Source: Hofstenia miamia (Eukaryota; Xenacoelomorpha; Acoela). Taken from it: a stretch of 64,000 bases of DNA. The DNA is taken from positions 633,375-697,374 of the forward strand of contig SCFE01000004.1 in NCBI GenBank assembly GCA_004352715.1, read 5' to 3'. Of the stretch, positions 23,160 to 34,679 are shown piece by piece (the stretch's first letter is position 1; each line of letters starts with the position of its first letter). The notes under the pieces were generated by a model, which worked only from the letters and a program-made list of their open reading frames with translations, did no database searches and had not been told where the DNA came from. Both the position numbers and the translations under genes were made by a program.

Positions 23160-23727
23160 TACAGGGTGGCCCATAAGATACTACACTTCAAATCAATGTC
23201 CCCTACGTTTCCTAACAATAAATAATCACGCAACATCAAAATTATAACCTATATAGAAATATGTAAAGTAAACAAAATAAACAAGTAAACAACAACTACA
23301 GTTATTTATCATAGGGATCGACTTGCATGCTGCCAATGTTGATACAAAATTGAAAATGCCTGAATGTGCGCTTGTGGATTTTGCGTAGAATATCATCTTT
23401 GATTGCATTAAATGCCTGACCAACTGCTTGTTTAAGTTCCTGTGTATTATGAGTGGTTGACTGCTATAACTTATGCTTAATGATACCCCACAGCACATTA
23501 TCGCAGGATGTTAAATCTGGACTCCTGGTGGTTGTGAGCGATCAAAATCATAGAACCACATGTCTGCAAGAATTTTGAATTCAATAGTGTACTTGCTGAT
23601 GTCGGCCATGCCAGTGCTAAATAGATAAAACAATATAATTTATTGTTTAGCTATAGAATATATTTGCCTTAATTCACTATTTCACTGATTGGTTTGAAAC
23701 GTAATAACTTATGAGCCACCCTATATA
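23160..23727 (-). mobile_element. Short mariner-like element with terminal inverted repeats
   Basis: Ends are CAGGGTGGCCCATAAGATA (left) and, reversed, AGGGTGGCTCATAAGTTA (right). Inside, on minus, the reading SPDLTSCDNVLWGIIK, then ELKQAV and FRHFQFCINIGS, is the C-terminal third of a mariner/IS630-type transposase (SPDLxPxDFFLWG). The element is only 0.57 kb, so it is an internally deleted, non-autonomous derivative. AT runs flank both sides. Confidence 0.7.
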
Positions 23728-23777
23728 TATATATATATATACAATGTATATGTATATATGTATATATATGTATATAC

Positions 23778-23809
<32 letters not shown>

Positions 23810-23828
23810 TTATATATATATATATATT
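23722..23828. repeat. (AT)n/(ATGT)n microsatellite
   Basis: Long run of AT with interspersed GT units beside the short mariner-like element. Confidence 0.9.
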
Positions 23829-24122
23829 AGAACAAACAATTATTAATCGTTTACAATTTCGGTATTAGAGAGCTTAAACTTTTTATGTTTATATTTAGTA
23901 TATTGATATTACTTTTGTACAAAGCACAAACGCTCTAGGATTGTTACTAATGGGTAAAGAAAGTGAATTTTACAAAGATAGTGATATAAATATTGGGCCA
24001 TATATTTTAAAGTTCTTAAAAAAAAATTTATTTGATTTTTCTATATTCCTTAGAGGACTGTTCATTATTTTTGCAATAAAATTTTTGTAGGTCTTTCAGT
24101 CTTCATGGATTTATAACTAGTT

Positions 24123-24161
<39 letters not shown>

Positions 24162-24373
24162 NNNNNNNNNNNNNNNNNNNNNNNNNNNNNNNNNNNNNNN
24201 NNNNNNNNNNNNNNNNNNNNNNNNNNNNNNNNNNNNNNNNNNNNNNNNNNNNNNNNNNNNNNNNNNNNNNNNNNNNNNNNNNNNNNNNNNNNNNNNNNNN
24301 NNNNNNNNNNNNNNNNNNNNNNNNNNNNNNNNNNNNNNNNNNNNNNNNNNNNNNNNNNNNNNNNNNNNNNNNN
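24162..24373. other. Assembly gap (N) in an AT run
   Basis: N run with AT repeats on both sides. Confidence 0.99.
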
Positions 24374-24383
24374 ATATATATAT

Positions 24384-25038
24384 AGTGATCCAAAAGAAAC
24401 GAGCCCCAACTCTAATTAGGCCCGCTTCTTCGTTTTTGTGAATGAAACGAAATTTTATTCATAGCTAGTTTTATATTCAAAACATCACATCAGAACATTA
24501 GGGTCTTTGGCATTTTTCCGTTCTACAGCATATCCTCTAGATGGCCTTCAGTTAGCATTTATTGAGGCCCAGAACGAAATCGTCCATGACGTTCTTACAA
24601 ACTGACTTAATAATGGCTCTTCTCTCCTCCCTGATGGCTTCCTTGAGTTCCGTAATGGTTCTGGGTTTCCCTGCGTAGACTTTTTTTAAGATAGCCCAAA
24701 AGAAAAAATCTGCAGGGCTTTGGTCTGGGCTATGGGGTGCCCACTCAAAATCAGTCTTGAGATTGATCACTCTGCCTCTGAAGTCCCCTTTCAGCAATTT
24801 AGGGACAGGTTTGATGTTTGAGATTGCAGCCCACACTGTGCACTAAGGACAGTAAAGGGGCTTGGTGGCTCCTTCATTTGGTCTGGAGGAACCCCAGAAG
24901 ATATTTGTTTTGGAGTTCGACTTTCTGTCAAGATGGAAGTTGGCTTCATCTGAAGTCCAAACGAGGTTAAGGAAACTTGGTGTCTCCAGTTTATAATACC
25001 CTACAGAACGTGATCCATGAGTATACCAGACTTGAATC
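24384..25038 (-). pseudogene. Mariner/IS630-type transposase, C-terminal part
   Basis: Read on minus, VWTSDEANFHLD (first catalytic Asp region, SDExxF), NIFWGSSRPNEG, then VWAAISNI and APHSPDQSPADFFFWAILK (third catalytic residue region) and RTITELKEAI give the catalytic half of a DDE transposase. This type (SDEAxF ... SPDxxPxDFFxW) is common in invertebrates. The two frames 25,043-24,843 and 24,836-24,552 are separated by a stop near 24,840. The N-terminal half is missing: the sequence is cut at 25,038 by the end of a Tc1-like element. The likely element end is near 24,384 (GTGATCCAAAAGAAACGAGC). Confidence 0.7.
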
Positions 25039-26172
25039 CACATTATTATGCCCGAACCCGACCTGACCCGATACCTTACCTTAGGTTTATGCAGGTCAAT
25101 GCTAAAGGAATTTCATGCTCTTCACATGATGGCACAGATCATCTGCTGCTTCGTGGTGATGGTTTGTTGAAATAACTGAAGTTTCATTACAGTCCAGACG
25201 TTCTCAATGGGGTTTAATTCTGGGCTGTTACTCAGTCATGACAGCACTCAAACACCCTCTCTAGCAAGATACTCGCTGGACATCCGAGCAGTATGACAGA
25301 GTGCGCGCTCATGCATAAACGTTACATTGACTTTTGCAAACCATTCCCTCATCTGTGGTACTGCAAAGGTATGTAACATGTTCAGATACATGGCACCATT
25401 CATCATTCCTTCACAGACATGTAGGCGGCATGCTCCTTTGGCTGAAATGATTCCCAACACCATTACCTTTGTGGGATTCTTTACAGTTTGGATAATTGGC
25501 CGTCGGCTGTTGGCAGGAACCCACTGCTGACGCCTGAATGCAGTGTGGCACTCAAAATGGTTCTCGTCAGAGAACGTCACTGACCGCCATTGTTCTACTG
25601 TCCACTGAATGTGCTGCCGTGCAAACACCAGTCGCTTCTGCATCATTGCAAGTGTCAATTTTGGTTCAGAAGGGGTCCTTAAGCACTGTGAGCTCATCTC
25701 ATGTAAACACCGCCTCAGTTTCTCACCTTACACTGGCACCAGACGTAGACCAAGTCGACACTGCAATTGACTGAAACTGCTGACTGGATTAGTCCGCAGA
25801 TGATGTATCAAGAGACGATATTCAGCCGCACTTTTCTTTTGCTTTGGGCCACTTTTTCCTACTCTGCAAGTCTTTGGTCGTTCAGCTGAATGCCTGATAT
25901 TGCTTACACTCGCTGTGCTAATCTGTAGTTGGTCAGTAATCTTCCTGTGAGATACATCTTGCTCCAGTATTTGCTCCACAAGCTTGGTAGTTGTTGGACT
26001 GATGTCTCGCCTTTTACCCATGGCAACTAATAATGACTCACCCTCGGAATTTTATCGACGTGAACGTCTGTGGATTAATTGGACTTGAACGCCCACAGAT
26101 GTGGTTGCTGACGGTTTGTTGTACCATTATGTGACGTAGCAGTATGAGTTGAGGTGGTCATAATAATATGTG
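25039..26172 (-). mobile_element. Tc1-like DNA transposon
   Basis: Inverted ends are CACATTATTATG (25,039) and, reversed from 26,172, CACATATTATTATG. The 1.13-kb length and a single transposase gene on minus fit a Tc1-type element. A related end-like sequence, GGTGGTCATACTAATATGGG, occurs again at about 26,333. The target TA is not clear on the left. Confidence 0.7.
25190..26021 (-). pseudogene. Tc1-like transposase, broken
   Basis: The transposase binds the ends and moves the element by cut and paste. The N-terminal frame (26,021-25,728) starts MGKRRDISP and carries two helix-turn-helix parts (KITDQLQISTASVSNI; SSFSQLQCRLG). The catalytic frame (25,697-25,248) has MMQKRLVFARQH, VTFSDENHFE (first Asp) and NVTFMHERALCHTA, where the second catalytic Asp of the family is Glu. 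SPELNPIENVW with the third residue (Glu) follows in another frame near 25,215. At least three frame breaks show it is dead. Total length fits the usual 340 residues. Confidence 0.8.
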
Positions 26173-26862
26173 TATGCTAATATATACAGAAAAGGTTGCC
26201 ACATAGTAAATATAAGAATATGCTTCCAAAACTCTGGGAAGTTTTAGTCAGTATAATATACATACCGGTATGACTAGACAAATGATTATGTAATAAATTG
26301 TTGTTTCTATGGCAAAATGATCCAAAAAATCATGGTGGTCATACTAATATGGGTTGCACTGTAAAATTTATTTATCATATTTTATCATGAAGTCATGTTT
26401 TTTTGTTTTGGATGTCATGCTTTATCAGGATGATTATCATTTCATGGCACAAAGCGAACATTATATACAAAAATACAATAAATAACAGTAAACAAAAACA
26501 TGTCAAACAACTAAATAAACTAAAACAAGGCACGTGCTTTGATACAAATGATCAACTTGCTGCTGATGCGACATTATATATGGCGTGCCCCAAAAGTCTT
26601 AAAACTGACATTTTTATCTTCTTATACTGTACAGTTAATAAATATATAAACAATATAATGTTCACGTGGCTATCATGCATATATTTTAATATCCAATCAC
26701 ATCATTTTACGTAATCAATACAATAAATTACACAACATTCGTCTGCATTATTTTCGGCGTTGCGCGCACTGGTGATTTTTAATTTACGTAAATATGTAAC
26801 TATTAGTTTACAAAATAAAACTAGAGGTTTCTTTATGTCAACGCGCACTAACAATTTAATGA

Positions 26863-27865
26863 TCTCAGGCTAAGCGCGCACTGATGATTATTTAATTTAA
26901 CAACTAAATAATTTACAAATTAAATAGTTTATCAAAATTTTGTCAAGCGCGCACTAGTGATTTTTAATCTGCTCAATCGTTCATTTTAGAATGGATTTCA
27001 TTACAACAACAACAACAACAACAACAACACTTTATTGCTAATTAAGCAAAGAAATTTGACAAATTAATTTAAAACAAATTCAATATTTCTTATAAAGCAA
27101 ATTCTTAGAATTGCATATATTACAATTACAAACTAAAAAATGAGTACAAACATTATTAAATGCATATAAATCAATAAATTGTTGTTTAAATAAATCTTCT
27201 AATTGCCTTTTAACTATTGAAGATCTATCAAAGAGATCAATGTTTGTATTTAAATGGACGTAATTTGCTAATTTAGTAATACGACTAAAGAAGAAATTAT
27301 CGGTTATAATCTTCTTGTTAATTTTGCACTTGAAAAGCGTTTTATTATAGACACGGCAATAAATGAATTACCGGAAAGATGTAAGGTACTATTTTAGATA
27401 GATTGTGTGAACATGAACACCCTATAAAGTTCTTTAATTACTTTCGAAAAAATTACTGTAATTAGTTCAAATAACATTATGCAAACACAAATTTTCTTAA
27501 AGAAATATTTCTGTCTCATTGGTTGGAACCGTGTCATAGTTACAAGTGGTGTCACTAAGAGGGTAGGACTGCACCTGGCAATACATTTTTTGTTCTCCAA
27601 AATAGAAATAAAACTTATTATAAACAATTTTAAACAATTTTGAGGCCACAATTTTTGAAAATATCAAAATAACAAAATAATCATATAAATATCGCCAAAA
27701 ATTGAGACCCAATATTAGAACAAAATCTTTAATAAACAATATTAGACTATTTTGGAGATCCAATAGTTATGCAGGTACAAAATGTTTAGTATGAAGTATC
27801 TAGTATACATCAAAGCGGTCACAGAAAATTTAATGCATAAATTGGGAGCTGTTGAGTTGGGGCTC
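26863..27865. repeat. Left arm of a large inverted repeat
   Basis: Starting at GGCTAAGCGCGCACTG, it is the reverse complement, with scattered differences, of 28,000-28,687. The arm holds an extra roughly 340 bp (27,005-27,348) that the right arm lacks. The open frames in both arms mirror each other and are not genes. Confidence 0.75.
27005..27348 (-). mobile_element. LINE 3'-end fragment inserted in the left arm
   Basis: It begins with (CAA)n, which on minus is a (TTG)n tail, and is absent from the right arm of the palindrome. The position and short tandem tail suggest a 5'-truncated LINE copy; the family is not proven. Confidence 0.45.
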
Positions 27866-27999
27866 TGAATTGACATCCCGCATCAGGTCCCACATTTACC
27901 GTGACGCAAATGACAGTAGAATGAAAAAATATATGTTTTTTCATCTTCAAAATTGAGATTATACATGTACATTTAGACTAAACAATGTCCATTCGTTGC

Positions 28000-28687
28000 C
28001 CATACTCAACAACCTCCAAATGTATGTGTTAAAGTTTCATTAACCGCTTGGGTGTATCCTAGATTTTTCATACCAAACATTTTGTACATTAATAACTATT
28101 GAATCTCCAAAATAGTCTAAAATTGTTTATTAAAGATTTTATTCTAATATTGGGGCTCCATTTTTCGCTGTGTTTATATAAATATTTTGATATTTTTATA
28201 TGTTCCAAACTTGTGGCCCCAAAATTTTTTAAAAATGCTCATAATAAGTTTTTTTTTCTATTTTGGCAGAATAAAAATAATGTATTGCCGGGAGCGGTCC
28301 CACCCTCTCAGTGACGCCAATTCTAACTATGACACGGTTCCAACCAATGACACAGAAAAATTTCTTTAAGAAAATGTGTATTTGCATAATATGTTATTCA
28401 AACTAATTACAGTAATTGATCAAAACACTACGCATTCCTTCGAAAGTAATTAAAGAACTTCGTAGGGCGTTCATGTTCACACAATTTATCTAGAATAGTC
28501 CCTTACGACTTTCTGGTGATTCATTTATTGCCGTAAGGCATGCTGTGTCTTTATGAAATCCATTCGAAAATGAACGATTGAGCAAATTAATAATCACTAG
28601 TGCGCGCCTGACAAAATTTTGATAAACTATTTAATTTGTAAATTTAGTTATTAAATTAAATAATCAACAGTACGTGTTTAGCCTTAG
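28000..28687. repeat. Right arm of the large inverted repeat
   Basis: Reverse complement of the left arm, from about 28,000 to GTGTTTAGCC at 28,685. The spacer between the arms is only about 130 bp, so the RNA would form a long hairpin. Confidence 0.75.
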
Positions 28688-28689
28688 AC

Positions 28690-29745
28690 GTGCAACAAAA
28701 CGAAATGAACTTGTCAAACGAAACGTTCTTACACATTTATTGAATGAAATAGAGGCATTACTGCAACACAATTTTTTGCCCATTTATTTGAACGACAGCT
28801 CAATGGCGCACCAAGTCGTGCTACCATATTTCGTTGGTGCAGTGAATTTCGTAAAGGACGAAATTCAATTAATGATTTACCTCGCTGTGGTCGCCCCTTT
28901 GCATCAACTAAGGATGACAACATGACAATGGTTAAAAATTTGATTCAGTCCAATTGTAAAATATCGACACGCTTTATTTCTTAAGAAACAAATATTGCTA
29001 AAAACACTGTCTAGCGCATTTCTTCCCAAGATTTACAGATGCATAAGGTTTGCAGCACTTAGGTTCCACATTTATTGAGTGAATCAAACAAACAATTTCG
29101 TGTAAAATCCTGCAAACGAATAGTTGATTTGATTGATTCAAATTCAATAGATAACCTCGCTAAATATTGGGCAAATGAAGATGAAACTTGGCTCTTTTTC
29201 AAAATTGTGGAACAAAAGAAGAAAACAAGTGTTGGCAATCTCGAGATGAACCTCGTCAACGCGCAATTCAACCTAAATTGACGAAAAAGAAGACTATGCT
29301 TTTTGCTATGTTTACAGCTGATAAAAGGTTTAATGTAGATGTTTTGCAGCAGAATGAAACAGTCAACTCAACCCGATATATTGATTTTTTGCATACCACA
29401 CGTGAAAAATGGAGGACATTGCGATCTTCGCCAACTCGTCTTTCACAACTTTGGTTTCAACATGACAATGCGCGTGGCCACTAATCAGCTGAGACAACAT
29501 CATTTCGGAAAGAAGAATGGTTACTCAAATTGAACAAAGTCCATACAGTCCAGATCTAAACCAACGCGTGACCGCTGGATATTCAAAGCTCTTAAAAACG
29601 AGCTACGAAAAACCAACTTTGATTACTCTGATTCAGTGACAAATGCAGCTTTGCAGTTCCTTAAATCAATTCCACGCGAACGTTTTGTGCAAGAAATTAA
29701 TAGACTTTACAAACATTGTAAATTGGTAATTGAATAGCGGGGTGA
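28690..29745 (+). pseudogene. Mariner transposase, broken
   Basis: Following the plus strand across frames: GAPSRATIFRWCSEF and RNSINDLPRCGRPF near 28,810-28,900 are the second helix-turn-helix and linker of mariner transposases; DETWLFF near 29,180 carries the first catalytic Asp; QHDNARGH near 29,460 carries the second; YSPDLN near 29,550 begins the third, followed by a helical C-terminus to about 29,745. This is the DD34D mariner arrangement. Several frameshifts and an in-frame stop near 28,980 inactivate it. Expected length of about 340 residues is almost fully covered. Confidence 0.8.
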
Positions 29746-30600
29746 TTATATTACTAAATAAATTTATTTTCGTTTTATAATAAATGCATATTTGTGAAAT
29801 AAAGTGTTAGTCTTATTACTTTTGGGGCACGCCATATACATGTATATATTTGTTTAGATTATCAATTAGCAGTTTTTGTTAAGATTGCTTGCAATAGTAA
29901 AACTTCAACAGTGTAATATTTGATTGATTGAACCAATCGTGGTTCAGCAACACTGTTAACGAATATGTACTTGCTCTAAACCCAAATCCTAAGTTTAAAT
30001 CTCTAAGGCAAGAAGCCTTCGTTGTGTTGTATTTCTCCATGAAAACAAGATATTTCTTTTTGTTTTTTGAGATTTCTTGAAAAATAATTTTTCAATAATA
30101 ATATCGGCAAAGCTAATTGATTAATAGTTGATAATTGGCGTAACAGATTAGAAATTGATTGATAAGTGATTGAATCTAGTAATGTGACTATCTAATAGTC
30201 CTACTATCAAATAAAAGCTACACTTATTTAGATAATGCGTCGCAACTATGTCAGCCAAGAAACCGCATCGTAGCATTTCGTGATGTAGGTAAGTATGCTT
30301 TATAGATGCAATATAAAAAGTATTGTACTTAATCAGCTAATCATACTAAGTCTATATTTTGTTAATGTATATCCAAGGTTCCTTTTTCCATAATTAATTG
30401 CTGTAGATTTATCTTAAATATATTACTAAACTGCATTTGAGTCATGCGCTTTTGTTTATGTATGTTACAGAATCCTGAAAAGTGGTATGTATTTCAAATT
30501 CGCATTTGTTTCAAGTCATTGTTAATATATGGTTATATTTAACATTCATTTTGACTTTCTTTATGTTCTATAATATTAGAAATATCATTGATTTTTTTAG

Positions 30601-31262
30601 TAATAAATGCCGTGGCTGGATTGAATCACAAAACTGCAGATTTGTATAATACCATCGATTATGCAATTAGGAATAATTTTACTATCTCGCTATCTCCACT
30701 AGTTCTAAGCAGAAATCTCAACCATGGAATTAGAATTCCTCCACAGGATCCAGAGTTTTATTATAATTTAACTAACTTGACTGTTGCAATCAAAAATTCT
30801 TGCAGTGGTAAATTAGTGGAAAGTACTTGTATATTATCTTACATATCAGCGTTTTCTCCACTTCCGCAATCTCCCATCAAAACATTCACATTCAACGACC
30901 ATTTGGTTCGGCTCCAGCCATGGTTTCCACAGCCTAATTGTATTAAAGTGCATATTCCAATTGTACCATCATATAATATTCTTACAAAGGGAAGACTGTT
31001 AGCAAAACACCTTTTTGGAGATGAAAGTTACAATTGTCTTCATTGGAGGCAGACAGATAAACTTAGGGTCAGATGTAGAAACAATACCTTATTTAGAGAC
31101 CTTACTACACCAACAGTTGTGTTAAAAAGACTAAAAGATCTCAATATTTCAACAAGTGAAAATATATATTTAATGACAGATGAAGGAAATGCAAATAAAA
31201 TACAAGTGTTATCCAATACATATCCAAAATTGAAAACAATGAAAAATGCTGATCTATTTAAG
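30601..31262 (+). CDS. Fucosyltransferase-like exon (host gene)
   Basis: An open stretch of about 220 codons is bounded by a splice acceptor (GATTTTTTTAG before 30,601) and a donor (AAG then GTTAAT at 31,263). It reads VAGLNHKTADLYNTIDYA, an N-terminal sugar-nucleotide-type segment, and later CLHWRQTDKLRVRC and NIYLMTDEGN. An HxR-x-D segment and a (I)YxxTDE strand are typical of GDP-fucose-dependent O-fucosyltransferase/NodZ-fold enzymes, which transfer fucose to proteins or glycans in the ER-Golgi. HWRQTD differs from the usual HxRRGD. No stop or frameshift interrupts it, in contrast to all neighbours, so it may be part of a live host gene; flanking exons were not found. It could also be another GT-B glycosyltransferase. 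Confidence 0.5.
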
Positions 31263-31325
31263 GTTAATTTCATTTTTTCTTATATTTAATTATTGCATCT
31301 CCTATTTACCATAATAATATATCCC

Positions 31326-31331
<6 letters not shown>

Positions 31332-31362
<31 letters not shown>
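31332..31362. repeat. (AT)n microsatellite
   Basis: AT run followed by GATA repeats to about 31,400. Confidence 0.95.
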
Positions 31363-31365
<3 letters not shown>

Positions 31366-31399
31366 AGATAGATAGATCGATAGATATAGATATACATAT

Positions 31400-32800
31400 A
31401 GAGGTATATTTTGTAGCACTATCAACTCATTCTTGAATCAACCTTTATTGGGCATTTGATTCTGATTGGTTCTTCATTATAGATTCTAGTGACATAATTT
31501 AATCATTTCAAAATGTAAAATACGGCTTTAGTTTTGGGTCCGCCACGTGATATTTACTAATTTTGCTACTTATTACATAAATAGAGAAAATATTGTATGC
31601 AGAAGCAATAAATTGTTTTGATCTAACATCAGTCATTATTATTATAATTCCAAGAGGATTGGAAAGAGCCAAATGTAGTAGCTTACAAAGGATCATTGAT
31701 GTGTGCACAGTTGCTTCCTCTGATTTAAAGTTTTAACTAAATGAATTACTTTGATACTATGTCCATTTTTCTAAAGGCCCATTTTTTACACAGATGTTTT
31801 TGCATTCAGCTTTGTTTACTGGGGGCAATTGGCGAACTTGAAATACAAATTGCTCACCCAGCAAAACAAAATTTCAAAGAAGTTATATTTTCTATACTTG
31901 CATAACAGTTTGAAGTATGATTTAAAAAGCAACTGATTTTTAAGCTTATAAATGTGCTGACCATGGTTCCAATGAGAGAAAATCCCATTTGTACAATGCA
32001 TCAATTGTACAAATAATGAAACTCGCAATAAAGTATTTTCAAAAAGGGAAAGTATTCTTTGGAGTATGTTTTGACAGTGATAAAGAATTGGATAAACTAT
32101 CAACCAACTTGAATTTTCATTTCATATAGATGCCACTGAAAATGAAAAGTTAGACAAACAGTACAATTCTGAGTCTAAAATAATCATTGCCTATCTTTCT
32201 TTAAGAAGCATAGTAGAAGTGTTGTATAATGGTAGTCATTTGCAGTTACCATCTGCCTTTAGCTGCCCAACTTAATCCCACAAGTAACTGGTTGCAGGAG
32301 TTTTATCAAGAAACATGGATTTTAAAGTTTCTCCCTTTGATTCACAGGATTCCATACTACATTATAGTGATCCTATAATTTATGAAAAAATTCTGAATGC
32401 AATTGGGAAAAATTATGTGCTGAGACCATTGCATAATTAAAATAAATGCATTGAATTTGTATTGAGAACAAACAGCAGTGGTAATACTAATTGTTATACT
32501 AAATAACACAATCTTCAATTTGTGTCAAATAGCACAGCTCAAACCAATCATGGAGTGACAAGCAAATTGTGCACATGTCCTGCTTGGTCATTTGTGAAAT
32601 CAGTTGCAATAGATGTCACAGGTGCACACCCACTCAATAATCAATTTGTTTCTGAAGCAAGTTGCCATTTCAAGCACTGCCTTAGTGGGACAACAGATGG
32701 TGAAACCAGAATATTGGTATGAACAGTGGCCTTTGGATGACGTTAACTAATGGAATTATGTTATGTACAGCTCATTGAGGTTATTTTGCTATAAGAATAA
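31400..32800. other. Gene-free stretch
   Basis: No gene recognised. A 66-codon frame at 32,522-32,722 (KLCTCPAWSFVKSVAIDVTG) is not identified and has no recognisable context; it may belong to the dispersed repeat that follows. Confidence 0.4.
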
Positions 32801-32802
32801 TT

Positions 32803-32955
32803 CTTGCAATTGTCATGATCTGAATCGTAGTTCTGCCAATTTTAAAGAGTTGAATGACTTTCCTGAATGCTGTAAAAATGTAGAACTGCTCTCTAACATG
32901 AATATTCATTAGCAATTTCATTTGTCAAACAACAACAATATCTATGCTACATTAT
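32803..32955 (+). repeat. Dispersed repeat with protein-like reading, copy 2
   Basis: Related to 22,973-23,125: the same reading gives SSANFKELNDFPECCKN and LSNNNNIY, with one stop codon inside. Most differences leave the peptide similar. Confidence 0.6.
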
Positions 32956-32983
32956 AGAAAAACTTCAACACAAAATTATCACA

Positions 32984-32985
<2 letters not shown>

Positions 32986-33017
<32 letters not shown>
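32986..33017. repeat. (AT)n microsatellite
   Basis: Uninterrupted AT run. Confidence 0.95.
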
Positions 33018-33026
<9 letters not shown>

Positions 33027-33439
33027 TACGGGCTCTAGATACTATGGGATTTGTATCTTTGTGGGTGGAGAGCCAGAAAAATAAATTTTACATTGCACAT
33101 TTGGAATAAGGATCTAAATTCTTATGTATGAGTTTCAAGTTTTTTCAAAAAAGCAATTTTATGCACGTATCCAATGCCCTCTGCCATAGTATGTAACGCC
33201 AGTATATATATTTTTTGTATCCAAGTTTAAGCATCTACATGAGTCCTGAAAACACTGTTGATCATGATAAATTTACTCAAATGCTTGGTTCACATTTCAT
33301 TAATAGAAACACTTGTAAGATATATCACATGCCACATAACAAAACAGATAAGTTTATTATTATCTACAGCTGAAAACATCAATACCAATAAATTTGTACT
33401 ACCAATCATATGCATTTATCTATTCAAGTTGTTAATGAT

Positions 33440-33532
33440 CTAAACAAAGTGCTGTATTCAGCAATCTTGAAAATTAATGTGGCAAAGCTATTGAAGTCAT
33501 GCACAAGATTAAAGCCAGATTGAACAAGCTGA
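33440..33532 (+). pseudogene. pol: Left remnant of older Gypsy pol (G3)
   Basis: Just before the G2 insertion the plus strand reads GKAIEVMHKIKARLNKL, which lines up with VGQAIGETHKITTTTNKPI of G1 pol just before RT. The reading continues after G2 at 43,317 with VPQHIQDKY, matching VRRIPEQMKD in G1. The last four bases, CTGA, are the left target duplication of G2. Confidence 0.55.
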
Positions 33533-34679
33533 TGTAGCATCATCCAAAAGAACTAAGCTGCAAACAAAGATTAACGTCGAATGATTAATAGTGATCAGAA
33601 TTATGATTGTAAAATTTAGTTAATTATCTTATTTATTTTGTAAGATGCAACTAAGTCACAATATTGCACACTCTAAGAAAATTACTGTAGCCGATTAAGT
33701 AATTTTTGACCAATTGTAACAAGCAAAATTACGCTTACGTAAGAACAGCCATATTGGCAGAAGATTTATTTGAAATTCAAAATCGGCAGGTACTTTACAA
33801 CTTTTAAATAAATAGCTGAGAATTTAAGAGAAATTTGATGAACAATAAATTCCTTGGAGTTTATTTTATTTTCATTCTTCATTTATCTGGTTTGATATTT
33901 AATAAAATGTTCAGCTAAGCAAGTTGTGTCGAGTAGTGGCTGGATTCCATCATGGGATCGATTCGAAGGGTCCTTGTGCCAGTCATGAAACCGCACTTAT
34001 GTTATGGTTAGGAGTTTTTCGATTCTTGCCTAGTCTGACTATCGATCTATACATGTATGAAATAATAGATGCTTGAAACGACTGGATAGTCGAACCCTAG
34101 GAATATATCTATTCTTAATAGTAGGAGACTTGACTATAATCGACCAAATAAATGACCTTACATGTATCACTATTAAATGTAAGTATAGGAAACTGCAATC
34201 TATTAATTAATTTACTAAGCCAGTAATTTTACGGTAATGGCTACTTTAATATTATGTAAATGCAGTTAGTGTCAATGCCCGGTTGCTTTACTTAAACAAA
34301 CCAACAAACACTTGACAAAATTGAGTTTAAGTCAGTTACAACTTGACATGAGTACACGCACTGAGCTAAAGTAAGGTACACATAATTAATCCTTGTTGAG
34401 CTGAGATGGTGCAGTGGATTCAGTCAATCATTCATGAAGGAGAGGAACTGTGATGTGGAGATCGGCTTTGGGCAGTAGCCCACAGATGATTCGAAGAGGA
34501 AACGTCACACGGCTTCGTCACCTAAATAGTGATAATTAGTACTCAATTAACCTAACTAGTTAATATCAGAGGAAAAGTTTGGCGGTTCAATAACTTAGTA
34601 ACTCCTCACCTGCAATTTACTGAGTGATAGTTATTAACAATAATACACGGCGCAAATAAGCCAGGTGGAGGATGTTACA
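33533..34679 (+). mobile_element. 5' LTR of G2 (family B)
   Basis: Starts TGTAGCATCATCC and ends GGAGGATGTTACA, short inverted termini with TG..CA ends. Same length as the copy at 42,166-43,312. No primer-binding site follows; instead an inverted ORF-B fragment abuts its last base. Confidence 0.8.

Larger units (their letters stand above)
26577..29838 (+). mobile_element. Mariner element carrying a large inverted-repeat insertion
   Basis: Terminal inverted repeats are TATATGGCGTGCCCCAAAAG at both ends (26,577 forward; 29,838 reversed), with weaker similarity further in. A normal mariner is about 1.3 kb; this one is 3.26 kb because about 1.8 kb of palindromic DNA sits between the left end and the transposase gene. 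The transposase reading begins after the insertion and is broken. Confidence 0.8.

Noticed and set aside
27394-28369. Pairs of 60-90-codon frames (MxLQNSLxLFIKDF) on opposite strands
   Set aside because: They are the two arms of one palindrome and read the same DNA; no family resemblance, and stops differ.
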